Shown here piece after piece: positions 51,193-64,000 of a stretch of DNA of 64,000 nucleotides (positions are counted from its first letter, which is position 1; each line of letters starts with the position of its first letter). The stretch comes from Spirodela intermedia (lineage: Eukaryota > Streptophyta > Magnoliopsida > Alismatales > Araceae), in contig LR746272.1 in the NCBI GenBank assembly GCA_902729315.2, positions 8,612,327 through 8,676,326 on the forward strand. Direction: 5' to 3'. The translations under genes were made by a program, and so were the position numbers. The notes beneath the pieces are model-generated. The model did not search any database. It worked only from the letters and a program-made list of their open reading frames with translations, and was not told the DNA's origin.

Positions 51193-53540
51193 CTCCTTCG
51201 ACCTTCCCGCCCCCGAACCCAAACGGCGAAAAGCCTTCAATCTCGATCCCCCGAGAAGGTGGAAAGAAGAACCCGGGAAAAGCCAGTCTGTAACGGCCGC
51301 ACTATCTCGGAATGGGGAAAAAAAGTCGGCGGCGGCGGCGGAGCCCCCGTCAGTAGCTTCCATTCGCTGTCCGAAACCCGACAACGGTAAATGCCGCCCC
51401 CAGTCGCCGCAAGAAAATGACAAAACCTGGAAAGAAATCAATTATTATCATTATTTATTCACTTTCAATGCAGCTGGAGACAGATGATATATTTAATATA
51501 CACAATAATATTAATAAAAGAGCCCAGCGGTGGCGGCAATGATCGGGTAAGGTGACGTAAGCATTGACGTGACAACCAGGCCCCACCGGCTCTACTTGGG
51601 ATTTGCGATTTGGGCCGGGCCCATAAATCCTGAACTCGGCCCAGCTGAGCTCAGGGAGGTTCCAAAGTTTCTCTGTTGGGCCTTCCTCACGGCTTGCTGC
51701 GGCGGGATCAATAGTCTGGGGCCCAAAAACCAAACATAATTGGATCATTTTTACGATATTGGGCCTCCATACAAGTCCAAAAAGAGAAGTGAGACCGCTG
51801 AGCGACTCCATCAGGATAGGGTCTAGCATGAAAATATGTTTCCTGTTCCTTTCATCATCACTAACCCGGACTCTCTCTCGCCCCCCCCCCCCAACTGGGT
51901 AGGTGTAGGAATTGTCAAAGGAGTTTGACTTGGGCGACCATGGAAAATCACGGGTCTAGTCTGGCCCCTCGACTTTGTCAATTATTGTTATTTTATGAAT
52001 GATTGACGATGCAAAATATGATCTTGATCGATTCACCGCCGGATACTTGCCTTCGTCTTCTAGCATTGCAAGGAATCTGAGAATCTGTCCACCCGGTTCT
52101 GGATGCATGCGATCTCCGTCCCCTACCTTGGGACTCAATTAATGAGTTCCTTAGTTGGTAAGGATTTGGGGGTTTTCTTCTTTATGTTATGAAAGGTGCG
52201 TTCTTTGCAGATTCAACGCCTGCTGGGCCTTCATCCTCGAGAACCAGAAGAGATTGATGCAGTAGTTGGTCTGTAAAGACGTCGAATTCCCAGGAGCAGA
52301 CGCGCAGTTCCGGCGCTGGAAGAGGACGTGGCGCGGTCCTGGTCTCGCCGCCAAACCCGGCGTCGGCACTGATCCTTCTACATGGCGGCGGACGACTTTC
52401 AAGCTTGGTTATCCCGGAGAGTCAATTGGCTTAGACGCGTTCAACACGTAACCCGATGGCTCGTTGACTTCGACAAAAAGGTTTTAGTTTCCTCCGTCCT
52501 TTGAGTTCCCACTGGGAAGCTGCCGCTTAGGTTCCCCTGCCGACATATTTGACGCGGAGTTCGCTGATCAGTCGCTTCATGACTGCCGACTTTCGTCTTT
52601 ATCGCGTATTTTAGTTCAGGTCAGAATCAACCGGTTCCCGAGTTCCTCTAGGATGTACAGTGTAAGTGCAGCAGAAGACGGAGGGATGGACGGTGTTTAG
52701 GCTTTGATAACAGCCGGCCATTAATGGCGATCCCCAAAGCTTTCATTGAACGAATTTCCTTCCTCCGAATCGAGATGACCATCTTCTCGAACCCTGCTCT
52801 CCTATCAGACGCTGTGGCGTAAAACGGAGACCCAGAGCAGGAAACGAGAATTCTGCTCGATAGTTTCCAATGGAGTACTGCCCACCGTTGACCCAGTTGT
52901 TCTTTCCCTTTTTCCCTTTAGATTCCGCCACCCCTTGGTCTTCCGCTGCCCTGCTAACGTCTTCATTGTGCGGATGCAAGTACTTCCATAGCCGATGGGG
53001 CGGTCAGATGATTTAATGGAAAAGATCGAGGCTTGAATCTTCCCCCTGCGATTCCGCAGAGGTCGAAGTTGTGCCCTTCAATCTGAGGACGACGTGCCAT
53101 ATATTCCGTGTCCGGTGGGGAGCCGCCATCCCCCACCACAGCTCACCAGCTATCCTGTCCCCTCCGCTCCGAGCTCGACAGCGATGGCGAGATACTTATC
53201 TTCTCGGCCTGCAATTATTTACGCACCCCGCCGAGCGGGATTTCCGCGGCCGTCAACCTTTTCCGCATCTGGTAGCATTTTTTGTATCCATACCCGTCTC
53301 CCTCGGCCGCCCCCACATCTCTCATCCCCTGGGGCGAGGGTACTACTACTCTGGTCTCCGTCGAGCTGCAGTGGGCTCGAGAAAATCGGGATTTTTATAC
53401 GACGGCAGTCTCCGGAGGTCAAATATTGCCGGCCATTTGCTCGCCTACATCCATTTTCAGGGCCTCAGATGCAGTGTTGGGTCTTCCCTTCGTCTTCCTG
53501 TCTCCACGCCGCCGCTGCGGGGAAGTAGAGGGGGATTTCA
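51193..53540. promoter_or_regulatory. Divergent interval, aspartate aminotransferase / RING-CH gene
   Basis: 2.3 kb between divergent start codons. It contains a C10 run at 51882-51891. The stretch 53090-53540 is GC-rich and may be a 5' leader of the RING-CH gene. Overlapping frames of up to 267 codons there lack family features. A 71-codon minus frame at 52187-52402 is unrecognised. No strong promoter element could be fixed. Confidence 0.45.
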
Positions 53541-54391
53541 ATGGATCTGGAGGGGGAAGGCGCTCGCGCAGGGGCGACTCCCCTCGCCACTCCGCCGGAG
53601 CCGGATCCGGCGCCGATGCCGGCGGCCTCCGCGGTGGATTCTCCGGTGGCCGGCAGTGGCGTGGTGGTTGTGGACCTGGGGAAGGTCCTGGCGGCGCCGC
53701 TGGAGGCGCCGGAGACGAAAGCAGGGCCACTGCACGGTGGCGACGCTCGTGGACAGGGGGAGAAGGATTCAGTCGTTCTGGATATTAAGGGAGACGCCGG
53801 GAAGGGGCCCGGCGGCGGCGAGTGGGGCTCCGAGAAGCTGTGCAGGATCTGCCACCTTACTCAGGAGCGGCTAGAGGGCTCGGAATCCTCGGAGCTGATC
53901 AGTCTCGGCTGTGGGTGCAAGGACGATCTGGCTCTCTCTCACCGGCATTGTTCTGAGGCCTGGTTCAAGCTGAAAGGAAACAGGTACGTCTTCTGGAAAT
54001 CTTCCCCCCCTTTCTACCATATCCATTGAGGAAGAACTCCCCAGTGAAGGGGAACCCGTCGGGTCGGCTTCTCCCTCTTCCGGTGGGTTACTCCAGAAAC
54101 CCTAGGATCTTCTGTGAATTAACATGATGAGAATGGGTTTGTTCGGTGGTGTGATCCAGAACCTGCGAAATCTGTGGATTGGTGGCGAAGAACGTGACCG
54201 GAGTTGAAGACGGCGGCTTCCTGGAAGAGTGGAGCGAAAGGCGCAGCGGCGATGGTGGCGGCGAGGGGGGGGAAGGAGAAGCGCCCCACAGAGCCAGATG
54301 CTGGAGGAGCCAGCCCCTCTGTAACTTCTTGATGGCTTGCCTGGTGATCGCCTTCATCCTCCCTTGGTTCTTCCGCGTGAACATGTTCTGA
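53541..54391 (+). CDS. RING-CH (RINGv) membrane-anchored E3 ubiquitin ligase-like protein
   Basis: Two exons, 53541-53983 and 54160-54391, give 224 residues. An acidic/Ala-Pro-rich N-terminal third precedes a C4HC3 RING-CH domain: Cys101 and Cys104 (CRICH), Cys124 and Cys126 (CGC), His134 and Cys137 (HRHC), Cys150 and Cys153 (CEIC). The exon junction falls inside the domain, between LKGNR and TCEIC, where plant relatives also have AWFK..G...CEICG. A single hydrophobic helix ends the protein (FLMACLVIAFILPWFF), so it should be tail-anchored or single-pass. RING-CH proteins of the MARCH type transfer ubiquitin to membrane proteins; substrate unknown. All eight ligands are present. It converges on APC6, 649 bp apart. 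Confidence 0.9.
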
Positions 54392-55040
54392 GGCGAGTCT
54401 GTGAGCCGAAGAACAGTCCCAAGCAGGAAGACACGAGGGGATGACCTTAATAGTGAACTTGGGCTATTGTCAGAAAATCAAGGGAGAATGAGAGAACCAT
54501 TCTTACGAACCTGCTTAAGTGGCCCTCGGTTAGAACAAGAAATCTAGGAAGAAGAAGATGATAAGAAAGAGAGCCATTCTGATGAACTAGGTTCGGTTCT
54601 TCCCACCACAGGTTCTGATACGCTTTGGGCTAGTGCCATTGTACATGTTAGGTCAGAGGCGTCCTAGTAGATCCTAGAAGCAGTTCTTCTCCATGTTCTT
54701 TCCCATTGTTGACTATTTGCTGCACGGCCAGTAGCGACCACCAGGACTGTCTCCACTGGCCATTACACTTTGTAAGCTATTCCTTTTTTCTTTTTTTCTT
54801 GTTTTTCCTTCACAAATGATCCTATTTGCCGTGGGGAAATCTTCCAAACTTCATCAACTAGCAGCAGATGGGCACTCTCTGGAACTATTTGTTTAGTGGG
54901 TGGGTTTCATTTCTCAAAAAACATCTACCTTTATGACTCGGAACATCATCCCAGATTCATGGAGCAAGCTATATAAATTATTCACAGAACTGATGGGGCG
55001 GAATCAGAAGACGAAGCAGATCATTTGAAGTAGTTCTTTC
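54392..55040. other. Convergent interval, RING-CH / APC6
   Basis: 649 bp with both 3' UTRs; a T-rich tract at 54781-54812. No gene. Confidence 0.5.
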
Positions 55041-58000
55041 TCACCAGTTACTTGATCCGCGGGATTCATCTTCGAGGGCCTTTGTGAGCATCTCCGTACA
55101 GAACTGGTCGTCGGGTTTCAACCACAAGGCCTGATTAGAAAACAGAGTGGCGCACATTCAGCCTTCGGTCCACACGTGACGATGGCAAAAAAGACTCGGA
55201 AAAAATAACAGCAAATAACGGGTCTGGGCATAATTTCGTTATTACAAATCCAATGGGAGTAAATGACAGCTTGGTACCTTGTGGTAGCAGTTGATTGCAG
55301 CATCAAGATCATCCTGAGAAAATGATTAGGATGCGTCAAGAGCAGCAAGGAACATAATAAGACCTCGATGAAATAATACGAGGGCAATTAGGAAATTAAT
55401 TGTACATTCGGGTTTTCAAACGATGTTTGTGGACGGCAGGGAGGGAGCGAGCAGCTCTCCATGAGGGTTTCTTGTGAATGGTTAGTGGGGTTTCTTACAG
55501 TGGGGCCGAGGGATAACATTCAGCTCCAATAGGCCCGGAACTGGCCAAGCCCAGCCCAACACAAACGAACATCAAACCATTGGAACATAATTAACGAATG
55601 ATTCGTACCATTAGACAAGGACATTCACCAGTAGATTGAGTGGAAAAATAAATAAAAAGCGTGGAAATAAAGGAAACGAAAAATCATTCGATAGAGAAAA
55701 AATGGCGAAAAGCATGAGTTGGTACCTGTAGATGATACGTATAAGCTAGTCCGGCGTAAGTGCTCAAGCTTCTGGTAGAAAGCGCCAGCGCCTTCTCATA
55801 AAATGTGATAGCCTCAGTATACCTCCTGAAATACGACTCACACGATTGAGACATACCTTAACATTCAAGGTTCTAAAAGCAGAAATAAATCAATCATTCA
55901 GAAAAACAGCGGAGTAGCCCAAAGGTTTGCTATATTATTATTAATGGGAGAGAACTTCACAGGATTAAGGAAATATGATAGACTTCAAAAGATAACATTT
56001 TTTTTTCTTTTCCGTGGATTAAATGAACCGAAACTTGTCGGTTTCTCCTGATTTTAGAATAAAAATTGAAAGGTTTATGTGAGTGACAATTGCCGCATGA
56101 CGTTGACCTGCCAAAAATATGTTGACCTGACAATAGAGTGAGAGCAGAGGTTTCGAACTTGCCTTTGCGCTCACGCTTTCAGTGAAAGAAACTGAACTGT
56201 GGACTCATTATTGATGAGAGAGACAAAAATGAAACAAAAAAACGTGGCTTTGTTATATCCAAGAAAGAGGAACAATTATTTAATGACATCCAATGTCTAT
56301 GTCGATTGGCAATTCAAAAAGTTGAAAGACAATTGAACATTGAAAAGGGTAATTTTTAGACAATAATTTTTCCACTGACTGGAATCCACAATTGAGGCAA
56401 GTAATATCTGAGTAAAACGCAGCACAAGCGTCATAAGTGAAGAATAATCTGCTAAAACAAAGTACATACTTCAGTTTTCTCAATGCGTGTGCGTGATTTA
56501 CTAGAGTTGCTTCCCACACTTCACTGGGTGATGATGGAAAGAAAGCCAATGTCTTTTCAAACCATCTGACTGCTTTTTTGTACCTATAAACGTGTGGCAG
56601 GGAGCGGTGGAAAAAAATCAATAAAAAATGGTGAAATGAGCAGAAAAATTATCTATAACATAAAATTTCAATGAAACTGACACATTTGACAGGGTAATGC
56701 GTAAGAGGAGAGGTAAAAGTAATCAACATTTTGAAATACAGGAATTTCCTTACTCCTTGGTGTAATAAGCAATAACTCCGAGTTCATTGTAGACAAGAGG
56801 ATCGAAAGGGCATATAGCCTTTGCCTGGAGAAGAAACTAGAGAAAGAAACAACTTCATGGTTAAATACTTGTCATTGAAAAATCAAACATTTTTCATTTG
56901 ATTACTTTTCTATTATTACAAGGCGTCCGTTTTCTTATGGCTAAATATTCATAGAGTGATTAGAAAAAGGAACACCGTACATGCACCTATAAACTAGGCA
57001 GAATCCTAATAGTACTACAGGTAAGATAATAAAGAAAAAATTGACTAGCAAGGGCACCTGTCGGTCAAACAACAGAGGCTAGCTTACAGACCTAAATTTA
57101 CACGGTAAATACACAGTACAGTTACCAAATGAGTGATAACTCATTCATTAACCACGGGTACAGATTAAAAAATCGAAATTGAGGAACAAACTGGTAAAGA
57201 CTACAAAACTTCATTGGATCCAAATGCAAATGTGTTCCATATGAGGTCTATTGATCTCCACCAGAGTGATTATGTAAGAGGACGTCCCATAATCCGAGCC
57301 CCAAAATCACCTGTTCCGCAAGTTTGAAATTGTGTGTCCGCATGTATTCCATCCCGATGTAGAGTTTTGGTAAATGACACCTGAATAAGAGAGTATCACA
57401 ATCTGACATAGAGAGCGGATGTGGAATGAAAATCTACACTTCATGGTTGTCAAATCAAAAACCGACAAGAAAGGAAATAAATCTATCAGATATAATTAGG
57501 TTTAAAATCGGACTGGACCTAATCTCTGAACATTACAACATATTGTTACTCATCCATCATAAGATCTTAAATTCTTCCCTTACAGCGTGACAAAGAGGTT
57601 TTTTTAAGGTCTGAGCAGCCCTTACCTGCTCCTCGAAATGCAGGCCTAACAAACCTTGGCTTGGCCAACCTTTAAAAGGCAGTAAATGGGTTCAAAAGGG
57701 CATTCAAAATGAGGGTTTGTGCAGAATCGACCAACCCATTCAGCAAGGCGCTCAGGACTAGGCTCGACCAGCTTCCCAAGTGTAAAAGTAATTTATGGTA
57801 TTTTCGCCATAAGTGAGGCGGAAAAATACCCTTTAGTTACCGAGGTAAGCCCAGACTGCCCTTAAATCATCTTTAACAGGCATCTGATTAACCGCTATTG
57901 ACAGAAGGGTCATTTCTAAAAGCATCAAGTCAGTAAAATTATTTATAAATCTTTTAAAGCGAAAAATTTCTAGTCCAAGACGTTTCCTGACGCTCAAAGA

Positions 58001-61000
58001 CAGAAAATCTCAGAAAATGTTGAACCTCACTGAGTGAATCTTTTCATAGGTCATCTAAACTGTACCAGGCCGGTGAATGCCGTCTGGCATATCTATCTCA
58101 CACCATTCCCTCGAGCCCTTAGTCCAAGTGACAACTTAAATAAGTACACCGGATTACATGATGAAACAGTAGGAAATATTTATGCTGACCAATTATATCT
58201 AGTAGATCAGCATTTCACGACTTCTCATGCATATGGTACTCATTAAGGAAATCAAAAGAAAATGATTTTATGAAGTTTTTTGAAAAATCTTACCCAGGAA
58301 ACAAGCGAGCAGCAGTGCGAAAGGCAGCCATAGCTTGATCGCTCTCTTCTTGGGCAGCATATGCATTCCCAAATCCTAACCAACCAGGTGGAAATGTTGG
58401 ATCCAGATTTGTGGCCTTACTACATAAAAGCATCGAATTGTCTTGTTAGAAGTACGGGTAAATTCGCAAAAAGTGAGAAGCAAGTATATGATATTCATTC
58501 AGATTCGAGTGGTGCACTAATATGTACTTTCAATTAAAAATAAATATTGCAAAATCGATAAAAGAAGCAGTCACAGGTTTTATTATATCAAAGAAAGTAA
58601 GACTACTGATGTTACAGCCACAAACAGTAGGGGGATAAGAAATAATTTTTTTAGGAGATTTGTTCCTCTTTGTGACGCATGTTTGTAGATGACATCAAAT
58701 AATTAATTATAATGCTCAATCATTTTTATATGGAAGATACATTTCTCATCCCAACAAATATTAGACAGTCAAAGAAAATTCGTTTCTTGAATGAATATTA
58801 TCCTTTACCCTTCGAATAAATTACTCAAACATTATTTCAATTCATTCATTTACTTATTTTTATTAAAGGTCCCCAAGTGTAGTGACCAACTGATTTATTG
58901 AAATATTCAGTTGCTACGACATAATAAACTCATTAAACTCAAGGAGCCTGGTGCCCATCTCTGCCACAGGAAAACATGAGAATCTCATTGAAGTATCAGA
59001 ACGTGATTGTATATTTTCTTTCATATAGAGTAAAAATATTCCGAAACCAATGGACAAGTCTAAAACAGATATGCAAGTAAACTATACAGCACTTGCAATT
59101 ATGTCCAACAAAAAATTTATTTAGTTTCAGGCCCTATTTTGCCAAATAAATTGATTAAATCCAAGCTTTGGAAAGATGAATAAGGAGATCCACAAAAAAT
59201 GGATGCTGCAAATATTCCGAAAGCAATGATGTATCTTCTGTTTACTGAATTGCAAAAAATTTTAGACAACTTCATGTGTACTTCATGCGTATCAATGGAG
59301 ACGATAATGTGGGTGACCCGAAATTCTGTGAACAGTGCAGGGCCGAACATGTTGATTCTCACGTATAGAGATATCATTGGGATAAATAAAGCTCGCATGT
59401 CCAGTGACTCATGTGGGGTACTTGAAACGCCTTCCTAGTTATATCACGAATATTTTAGACAAATGACTTTGGAAATTAGAAGCTGTTCACATAGGAATTA
59501 GATAAGCCAATTTTAGATAAACCATAATATTAAAGTTTTCATAGTAAGCTGAGTGCCCCATAAACCATAAGAAGTAAAAGGTTTGGGCGTAGTAGTGCAT
59601 ATTAAAAGCTTTTTGTAGAGGAAGATATAAAATTAAAAAGAATACTTGGATAAATATTCCAAATGCATTACACAAAATTGCTCTAAAGGTATCATTAAAA
59701 TCTAAAAAAACAACCTATTACCAGAAATATCTCCGTGCTTGATCATATTTCTTGATGCACTGATAGTAACAACCAACAGCAAACCACGATAGAGCTCTAT
59801 TCAATGGCAAATGGTCCATCAGCAAATCATTTTTCTTATGGAGGCAAAGGAATGATAAACATTAACATAACTACTAACGTGAACTATACGCTGCTTTTTC
59901 ATCTTCATTAATAAAAAAAAGCTTCCTCAGACTAAATCAGTGCTTAAAAGAAAGAATCACGAGGCATGTTTCGTACAATACTAGTATAACCATTACGTAT
60001 GCTGATGTAGCCAATACTGAAAAAAAACTAAAATAAAACTGTGGAGAAAGCCTCCCATGAATGCCTGCCGAGCTAGTTCTAATCTTAGCTGGCATTTCCA
60101 AAATCAGATCAAGTGATCTATATTGGCCAATTCAAAAGTGAAATTGCTCGTCCCAGATGAACTGCCGAAAACATTAAAAAAAACGAAAAGATCAGAAAAA
60201 TGGAAAACAGACAAGGTTTAGCAGAAGTGAAAGAAAACAAGAAATAAAAACTACCAAATAGTAAAAACCAACACCTAAGCTAGCAGCATTCTCAGCCTCC
60301 CGGACGTCTGACTCTACTGACCACGTATGTGAACCTGTCTTCTAATATAAAATACCGCTAAACTGTCTCAGTGGTCAACTACATAAAAAAACTATAAGTT
60401 TAGCCCAAAAACTCAAAAAGCCTAAAACTGACACAGCCTATACATTATTTTCTAAAAACCATTATACGTTTCATAAATATATAACCAATATAACAGCTTG
60501 CATATGCAATCCATGATTCAGACATGAACCAGAGCATAAACCAAAACTAGTCGTGCTTATTCAGGATTTGAATCCAGCTTTTGAAATATCATCACGATAT
60601 GCCTAGTACAATAGGTATTAGGCAACTTGTACATCATACCTCTGAGGATACTCTTTCACCAGATCACATGCCATAAGATACAGATCATTTGAGCGACCAA
60701 GTTCCAGAGCAGCTGCTAAGTGGACTAACGTACATTTCAAATGGAAGGGATCTCTTTCTAGCAGCCTTTACAAGAAACAACATTTATGACGGTCAACATC
60801 CACAATGAAACATCACAGCTCTCTTTATTAAATTTAGAGTGTCAGGAAACTCACGTGGAAGTAAGTTCAAAACATTTCTGATACTCTCCACATTCATGAT
60901 AATACTCAGCCTTGCAAGTCAACAAGTCCGAGTTGTTTCTTAGTGTGCGAGACAATGTTGAATCTGTGGAGCTGATATCACACTTTTCGTTCTCAAGATC

Positions 61001-64000
61001 ACTGAATTTGGATTCTACAGTACTTTCCTTGTCACACTTAAAAATAAAGGGACAAATTGTTCAGAAATCATAATTCCTACTTCAAGAAGGAAAGGGGGAA
61101 AAAACACCAATTCTGATGCCCTGATCACCAGTTACACAGTAATCCTAGAAAATCACAACTTATGTTGCAGTATGGCAATTTGAAGAACTTTACCTTCTTC
61201 AATAAGCATGAATAAAATGTTGATAGCCATCCATCTTCTGCAGCAAACTGTAACGACGATAACAAACTTGACTCTGAGATGAATTATAAAATAACACATC
61301 AAGACTTTGGTCACATAAAAAATAAATAGCAGGCGTCTTACATAAGAGTTACGAACCAGTAGGAGCTATCTAGAGTCAACGTAAATGATGCATGCGAAAT
61401 TGCAGATGAACATCAGTAAAATGAAGTGAAAATACGTGATAAGATGGAGGGAACGTTATTACAGAGTAGAACTGAGATGAGCCAGACTAGGATTCTTCCG
61501 TCACCTTCTTCACATGTTAGCATGCAATTGTTGATCAAACACTCCAGAGCCTGAAACGCAGAGGAAGAATGCTATAATCACAATTTTAAACCAGAAAGAT
61601 TTGGCATATGATGGGTATTCATGAGGAAAATGCATGGCAATTGCTATGAGGGGATTAAAAGTCAAAAAGAGAAAAATAGCGCAAAAAAGAAAAAAAACTG
61701 GTATGGCCATTTAGTAAATACAAAGAAGATCAAGGATTTCCACCACCAGCAAGCTCATCGGCACCCGAGGACTCATCACACAGATCAGCATTATCCTTAA
61801 TGATGCCTTCTACTTTCATGAATGGCAATTTATAACAACAAAAATAAATGAATCAAAACCTGAACTCAACAAAGAGGCAGTTCACCTCATAGCAGAAGGG
61901 ATCGACCTTGATAGCTGCTCTGTACCTATAGAGAGACACATATTAGAACTCCAGAAGGAACAGTTAACATCACCAAACAAAACAAAAAAGGCTACATGCA
62001 AAATATGGCAAGGAACCAATATTGATAATGCAACAGAAAATCAGTTTACGTAATCGTGAAATCGCTAGCTAAATTTCAACAGAAATCAAAAAGCTTCGAA
62101 AAAAACTGTAAAATTATGTTTGATGAGAATATTCCATGAAAGGTATATTTCTTCTCGCCAAGACTTATCCACACAGAGACATAAAAGAACTTCCCATAGC
62201 TTACATTCAAATCCAAACCGAATATTAAGGAGGCCGAGACTATCCAAACCAACTCTAAATTTCATATGCGAAAACCCCAGTACAATGATGATTTTTACGA
62301 GAAACATCAACCTTAACAAAATGCTTACAACATTTGGCCAGTAAAATCACGCAAGGACACTAGGGACTTCAAGCTCTACAAAATCAGCATACACTAAAAC
62401 TGACAACAAGGGTAATCAAAGATACAGGAGTTTCCAACAAATAGATGAATACCATTTCAAGCTATTTTTAAGCCTTTACAGACCAAGACATTGTGAACAA
62501 TGTTTTCGTATTTAACAAGTGGTTGCCACCAGAGAGAATGATTCAGATTGATAAAACTTCATCCACTAATGACTCAGAAAAATCTCGGTAAATATTGGAA
62601 AAGAAAAACTAGATATGTTGTTTAACATAGCTCGGGATGTTTTTCAAGAATATTCGAAAAATAATAATTCAAACACTCCAGACTTAAATCATATACAAAA
62701 TGTCACCAATTCACTCTTGACGTTTTAGATGAGACATTATCATTGAAAAAGTATTGCATGAGAGTTCTCAAGAATCTCAACTGATTTACAGCTCATTTAG
62801 TGTCAAAAACTGCAATCTATGGAAAAAACTATCATTTGGTGAATTATGAAGAAGTGCATACGATCAGTCAAAACAATGCTCTTAAAGAAAATTTATTGTA
62901 CATCCATTTTGTATTTCATTCCCGATTCAATATCCCTACTTTATTTATCCTGTGAACATCATCGCATCCATCACAAAAGTATAATATCTAAGAAGCAAAA
63001 TATTTGACCCAATGGTACTGAAACATAAGACCATCTACATGATGGCACGGGACAGGAAAATATCATACGTAGATTTTAGTTTAGTGCAGACAGTAACATA
63101 CATATGTTCCTTATGCTAGAGAAAATATTAGTAAAGTTCACCATTGTCGAGCCTGGTTGCGATTTTCCAAAGCTTCACTTGCCTTGCCACGTAAAAAGCA
63201 TATTGCAGATATGATCTGCCACGTCCGGAAATATAAAATAACATTAAAGACACGTTTCAAGCAATTATGACGTTAAAATATTAATTACCAAGTATGTAAA
63301 TAAGAGGAAAGAAGACTAAATATTATCATGCTCACTGTAAATTATGAGGGCTCAGAAATATATATAGTAGTACAGAAGAGAACATGACGATTCTGTGACC
63401 GTGAAGGGGCGATGATACAAGTTGGAGAAGCCATTCAATACAATGGCTATATTTACTTATATTTCTGAAACCATTTATACGAGATGCTACCAATATTTCA
63501 ATGTAAATCATGCAGTGGCACATGCAATGATGCGCTGTGGAACATAAGATGGATTCAATAAGCATATAAAACATGAACTTGCATGGCAAATAACGTCTAA
63601 AATTATTTGTACTCACTACCATCACATTTGAGCATGACAAACAGTGGGGATCTCATTAAAGCAATACGAATCAAACAGATAGAAATGAAAGTTTTCTTGT
63701 GGGGATTTAAAAAAGGGACGAGACAGACAACAGTGAAGAATACTGTGCGAGTTTACACAACAATGGAACCTATCAGCAGAAGTGACTTACATTAATTTCA
63801 TGATCTTCTCCATCCTTCTCCAAATACATTGCAGTGCAATCTTTAAGACCATCAATGTTTCCCTGGTCATCTACCTTAGCATCGCCAAGCATTGTTAAAC
63901 ATTGATGCCATTCCTTAAGTTCCTCCTAATGGTAAAACAAGACAGTTTCAGGTGAAATATGCTTCGGATGAATAGAAAAAAGAATGTAACTCATAGGACA
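55041..64000 (-). CDS. APC6: Anaphase-promoting complex subunit 6 (CDC16), partial
   Basis: TPR scaffold subunit of the APC/C ubiquitin ligase. Its N-terminal exons lie beyond the right edge. Coding exons 5' to 3': 63791-63925, 63142-63215, 61886-61925, 61505-61550, then 61194-61237 (or from 61247), 60983-61036 continuing to about 60855 (one exon, 60855-61036), about 60648-60770, 59722-59796, 58294-58419, 57311-57380, 56754-56824, 56470-56583, 55726-55825, 55278-55313 and 55041-55130. Motifs agree with Arabidopsis CDC16: SAICFLRGKA, NSDLLTCKAEYYHECGEYQKC, RDPFHLKCTLVHLAAALELG, LSWFAVGCYYQCIKKY, FPPGWLGFGNAYAAQEESDQ, YKKAVRWFEKTLA and ALWLKPDDQFCTEML. TPR units are spread over many small exons. 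The junction after LTCEE is uncertain, because the residues found there in Arabidopsis are missing or out of frame. Product call is firm. Confidence 0.92.
58420..59721 (-). other. 1.3-kb APC6 intron with short unassigned frames
   Basis: AT-rich intron. Overlapping frames of 79 codons (plus, 59199-59438) and 93 codons (minus, 59117-59398) resemble no family I know. No splice-site pair suggests an APC6 exon here. Confidence 0.5.
61926..63141 (-). other. 1.2-kb APC6 intron
   Basis: AT-rich intron between the exons coding for NQARQW and YRAAIK. No nested gene or repeat is seen. Confidence 0.6.

Noticed and set aside
53071-53874. A 267-codon plus frame overlapping the RING-CH exon
   Set aside because: It overlaps the RING-CH exon in another frame; the RING-CH frame has all zinc ligands.

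Overview
This is nuclear DNA from a flowering plant. Twelve protein-coding genes can be read with confidence, plus one small probable gene. All intron-containing genes were reconstructed by joining exons at GT-AG (once GC-AG) borders that keep known plant protein families in frame. Coding exons are often GC-rich at third positions while introns and gaps are AT-rich. (TC)n/(GA)n microsatellites are abundant, and no gene or repeat suggests an organelle or a bacterium. The GC-biased exons fit a monocot or early-diverging angiosperm, but the species cannot be fixed from the sequence.

Layout, left to right: Rab3GAP non-catalytic subunit (minus, C-terminal part off the left edge; 5' end at 5293); MBF1 transcriptional coactivator (plus, 5885-7827); tubby-like F-box protein (minus, 8263-10662); a 66-residue two-exon probable membrane protein whose intron carries a long TTC repeat (plus, 11728-12139); DOG1-domain protein (minus, 14220-14948); BCS1-type AAA ATPase (plus, 17531-19024); CaMRLK/MEE62-like LRR receptor pseudokinase (plus, 21169-23270); nucleobase-ascorbate transporter with 13 exons (plus, 26603-29217); mitochondrial ribosomal protein uL1 with 10 exons (plus, 30144-34598); shaggy/GSK3-like kinase with 12 exons (plus, 35895-39700); LRR-RLK subfamily II kinase with 11 exons (plus, 40466-44176); PLS-class PPR protein (plus, 44518-46761); mitochondrial aspartate aminotransferase with 10 exons (minus, 47512-51192); RING-CH membrane E3 ligase (plus, 53541-54391); APC/C subunit CDC16/APC6 (minus, 55041 to beyond the right edge).

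These are housekeeping and signalling genes, not a pathway cluster. Shared themes are only loose: uL1m, the aminotransferase and probably the PPR protein act in organelles; the GSK3 and the two receptor-like kinases act in signalling; APC6, the RING-CH protein and the F-box protein act in ubiquitin transfer. Gaps of 2-3 kb contain microsatellites and small local duplications but no recognisable transposase, tRNA, rRNA or CRISPR.

No undescribed multigene system was seen. The points most worth a second look are the intronic TTC/GAA repeat in the small gene, a GC-AG intron and an alternative terminal exon in the GSK3 gene, a receptor kinase lacking its catalytic aspartate and most of its activation segment, and possible ancient microsynteny with two Arabidopsis gene pairs.
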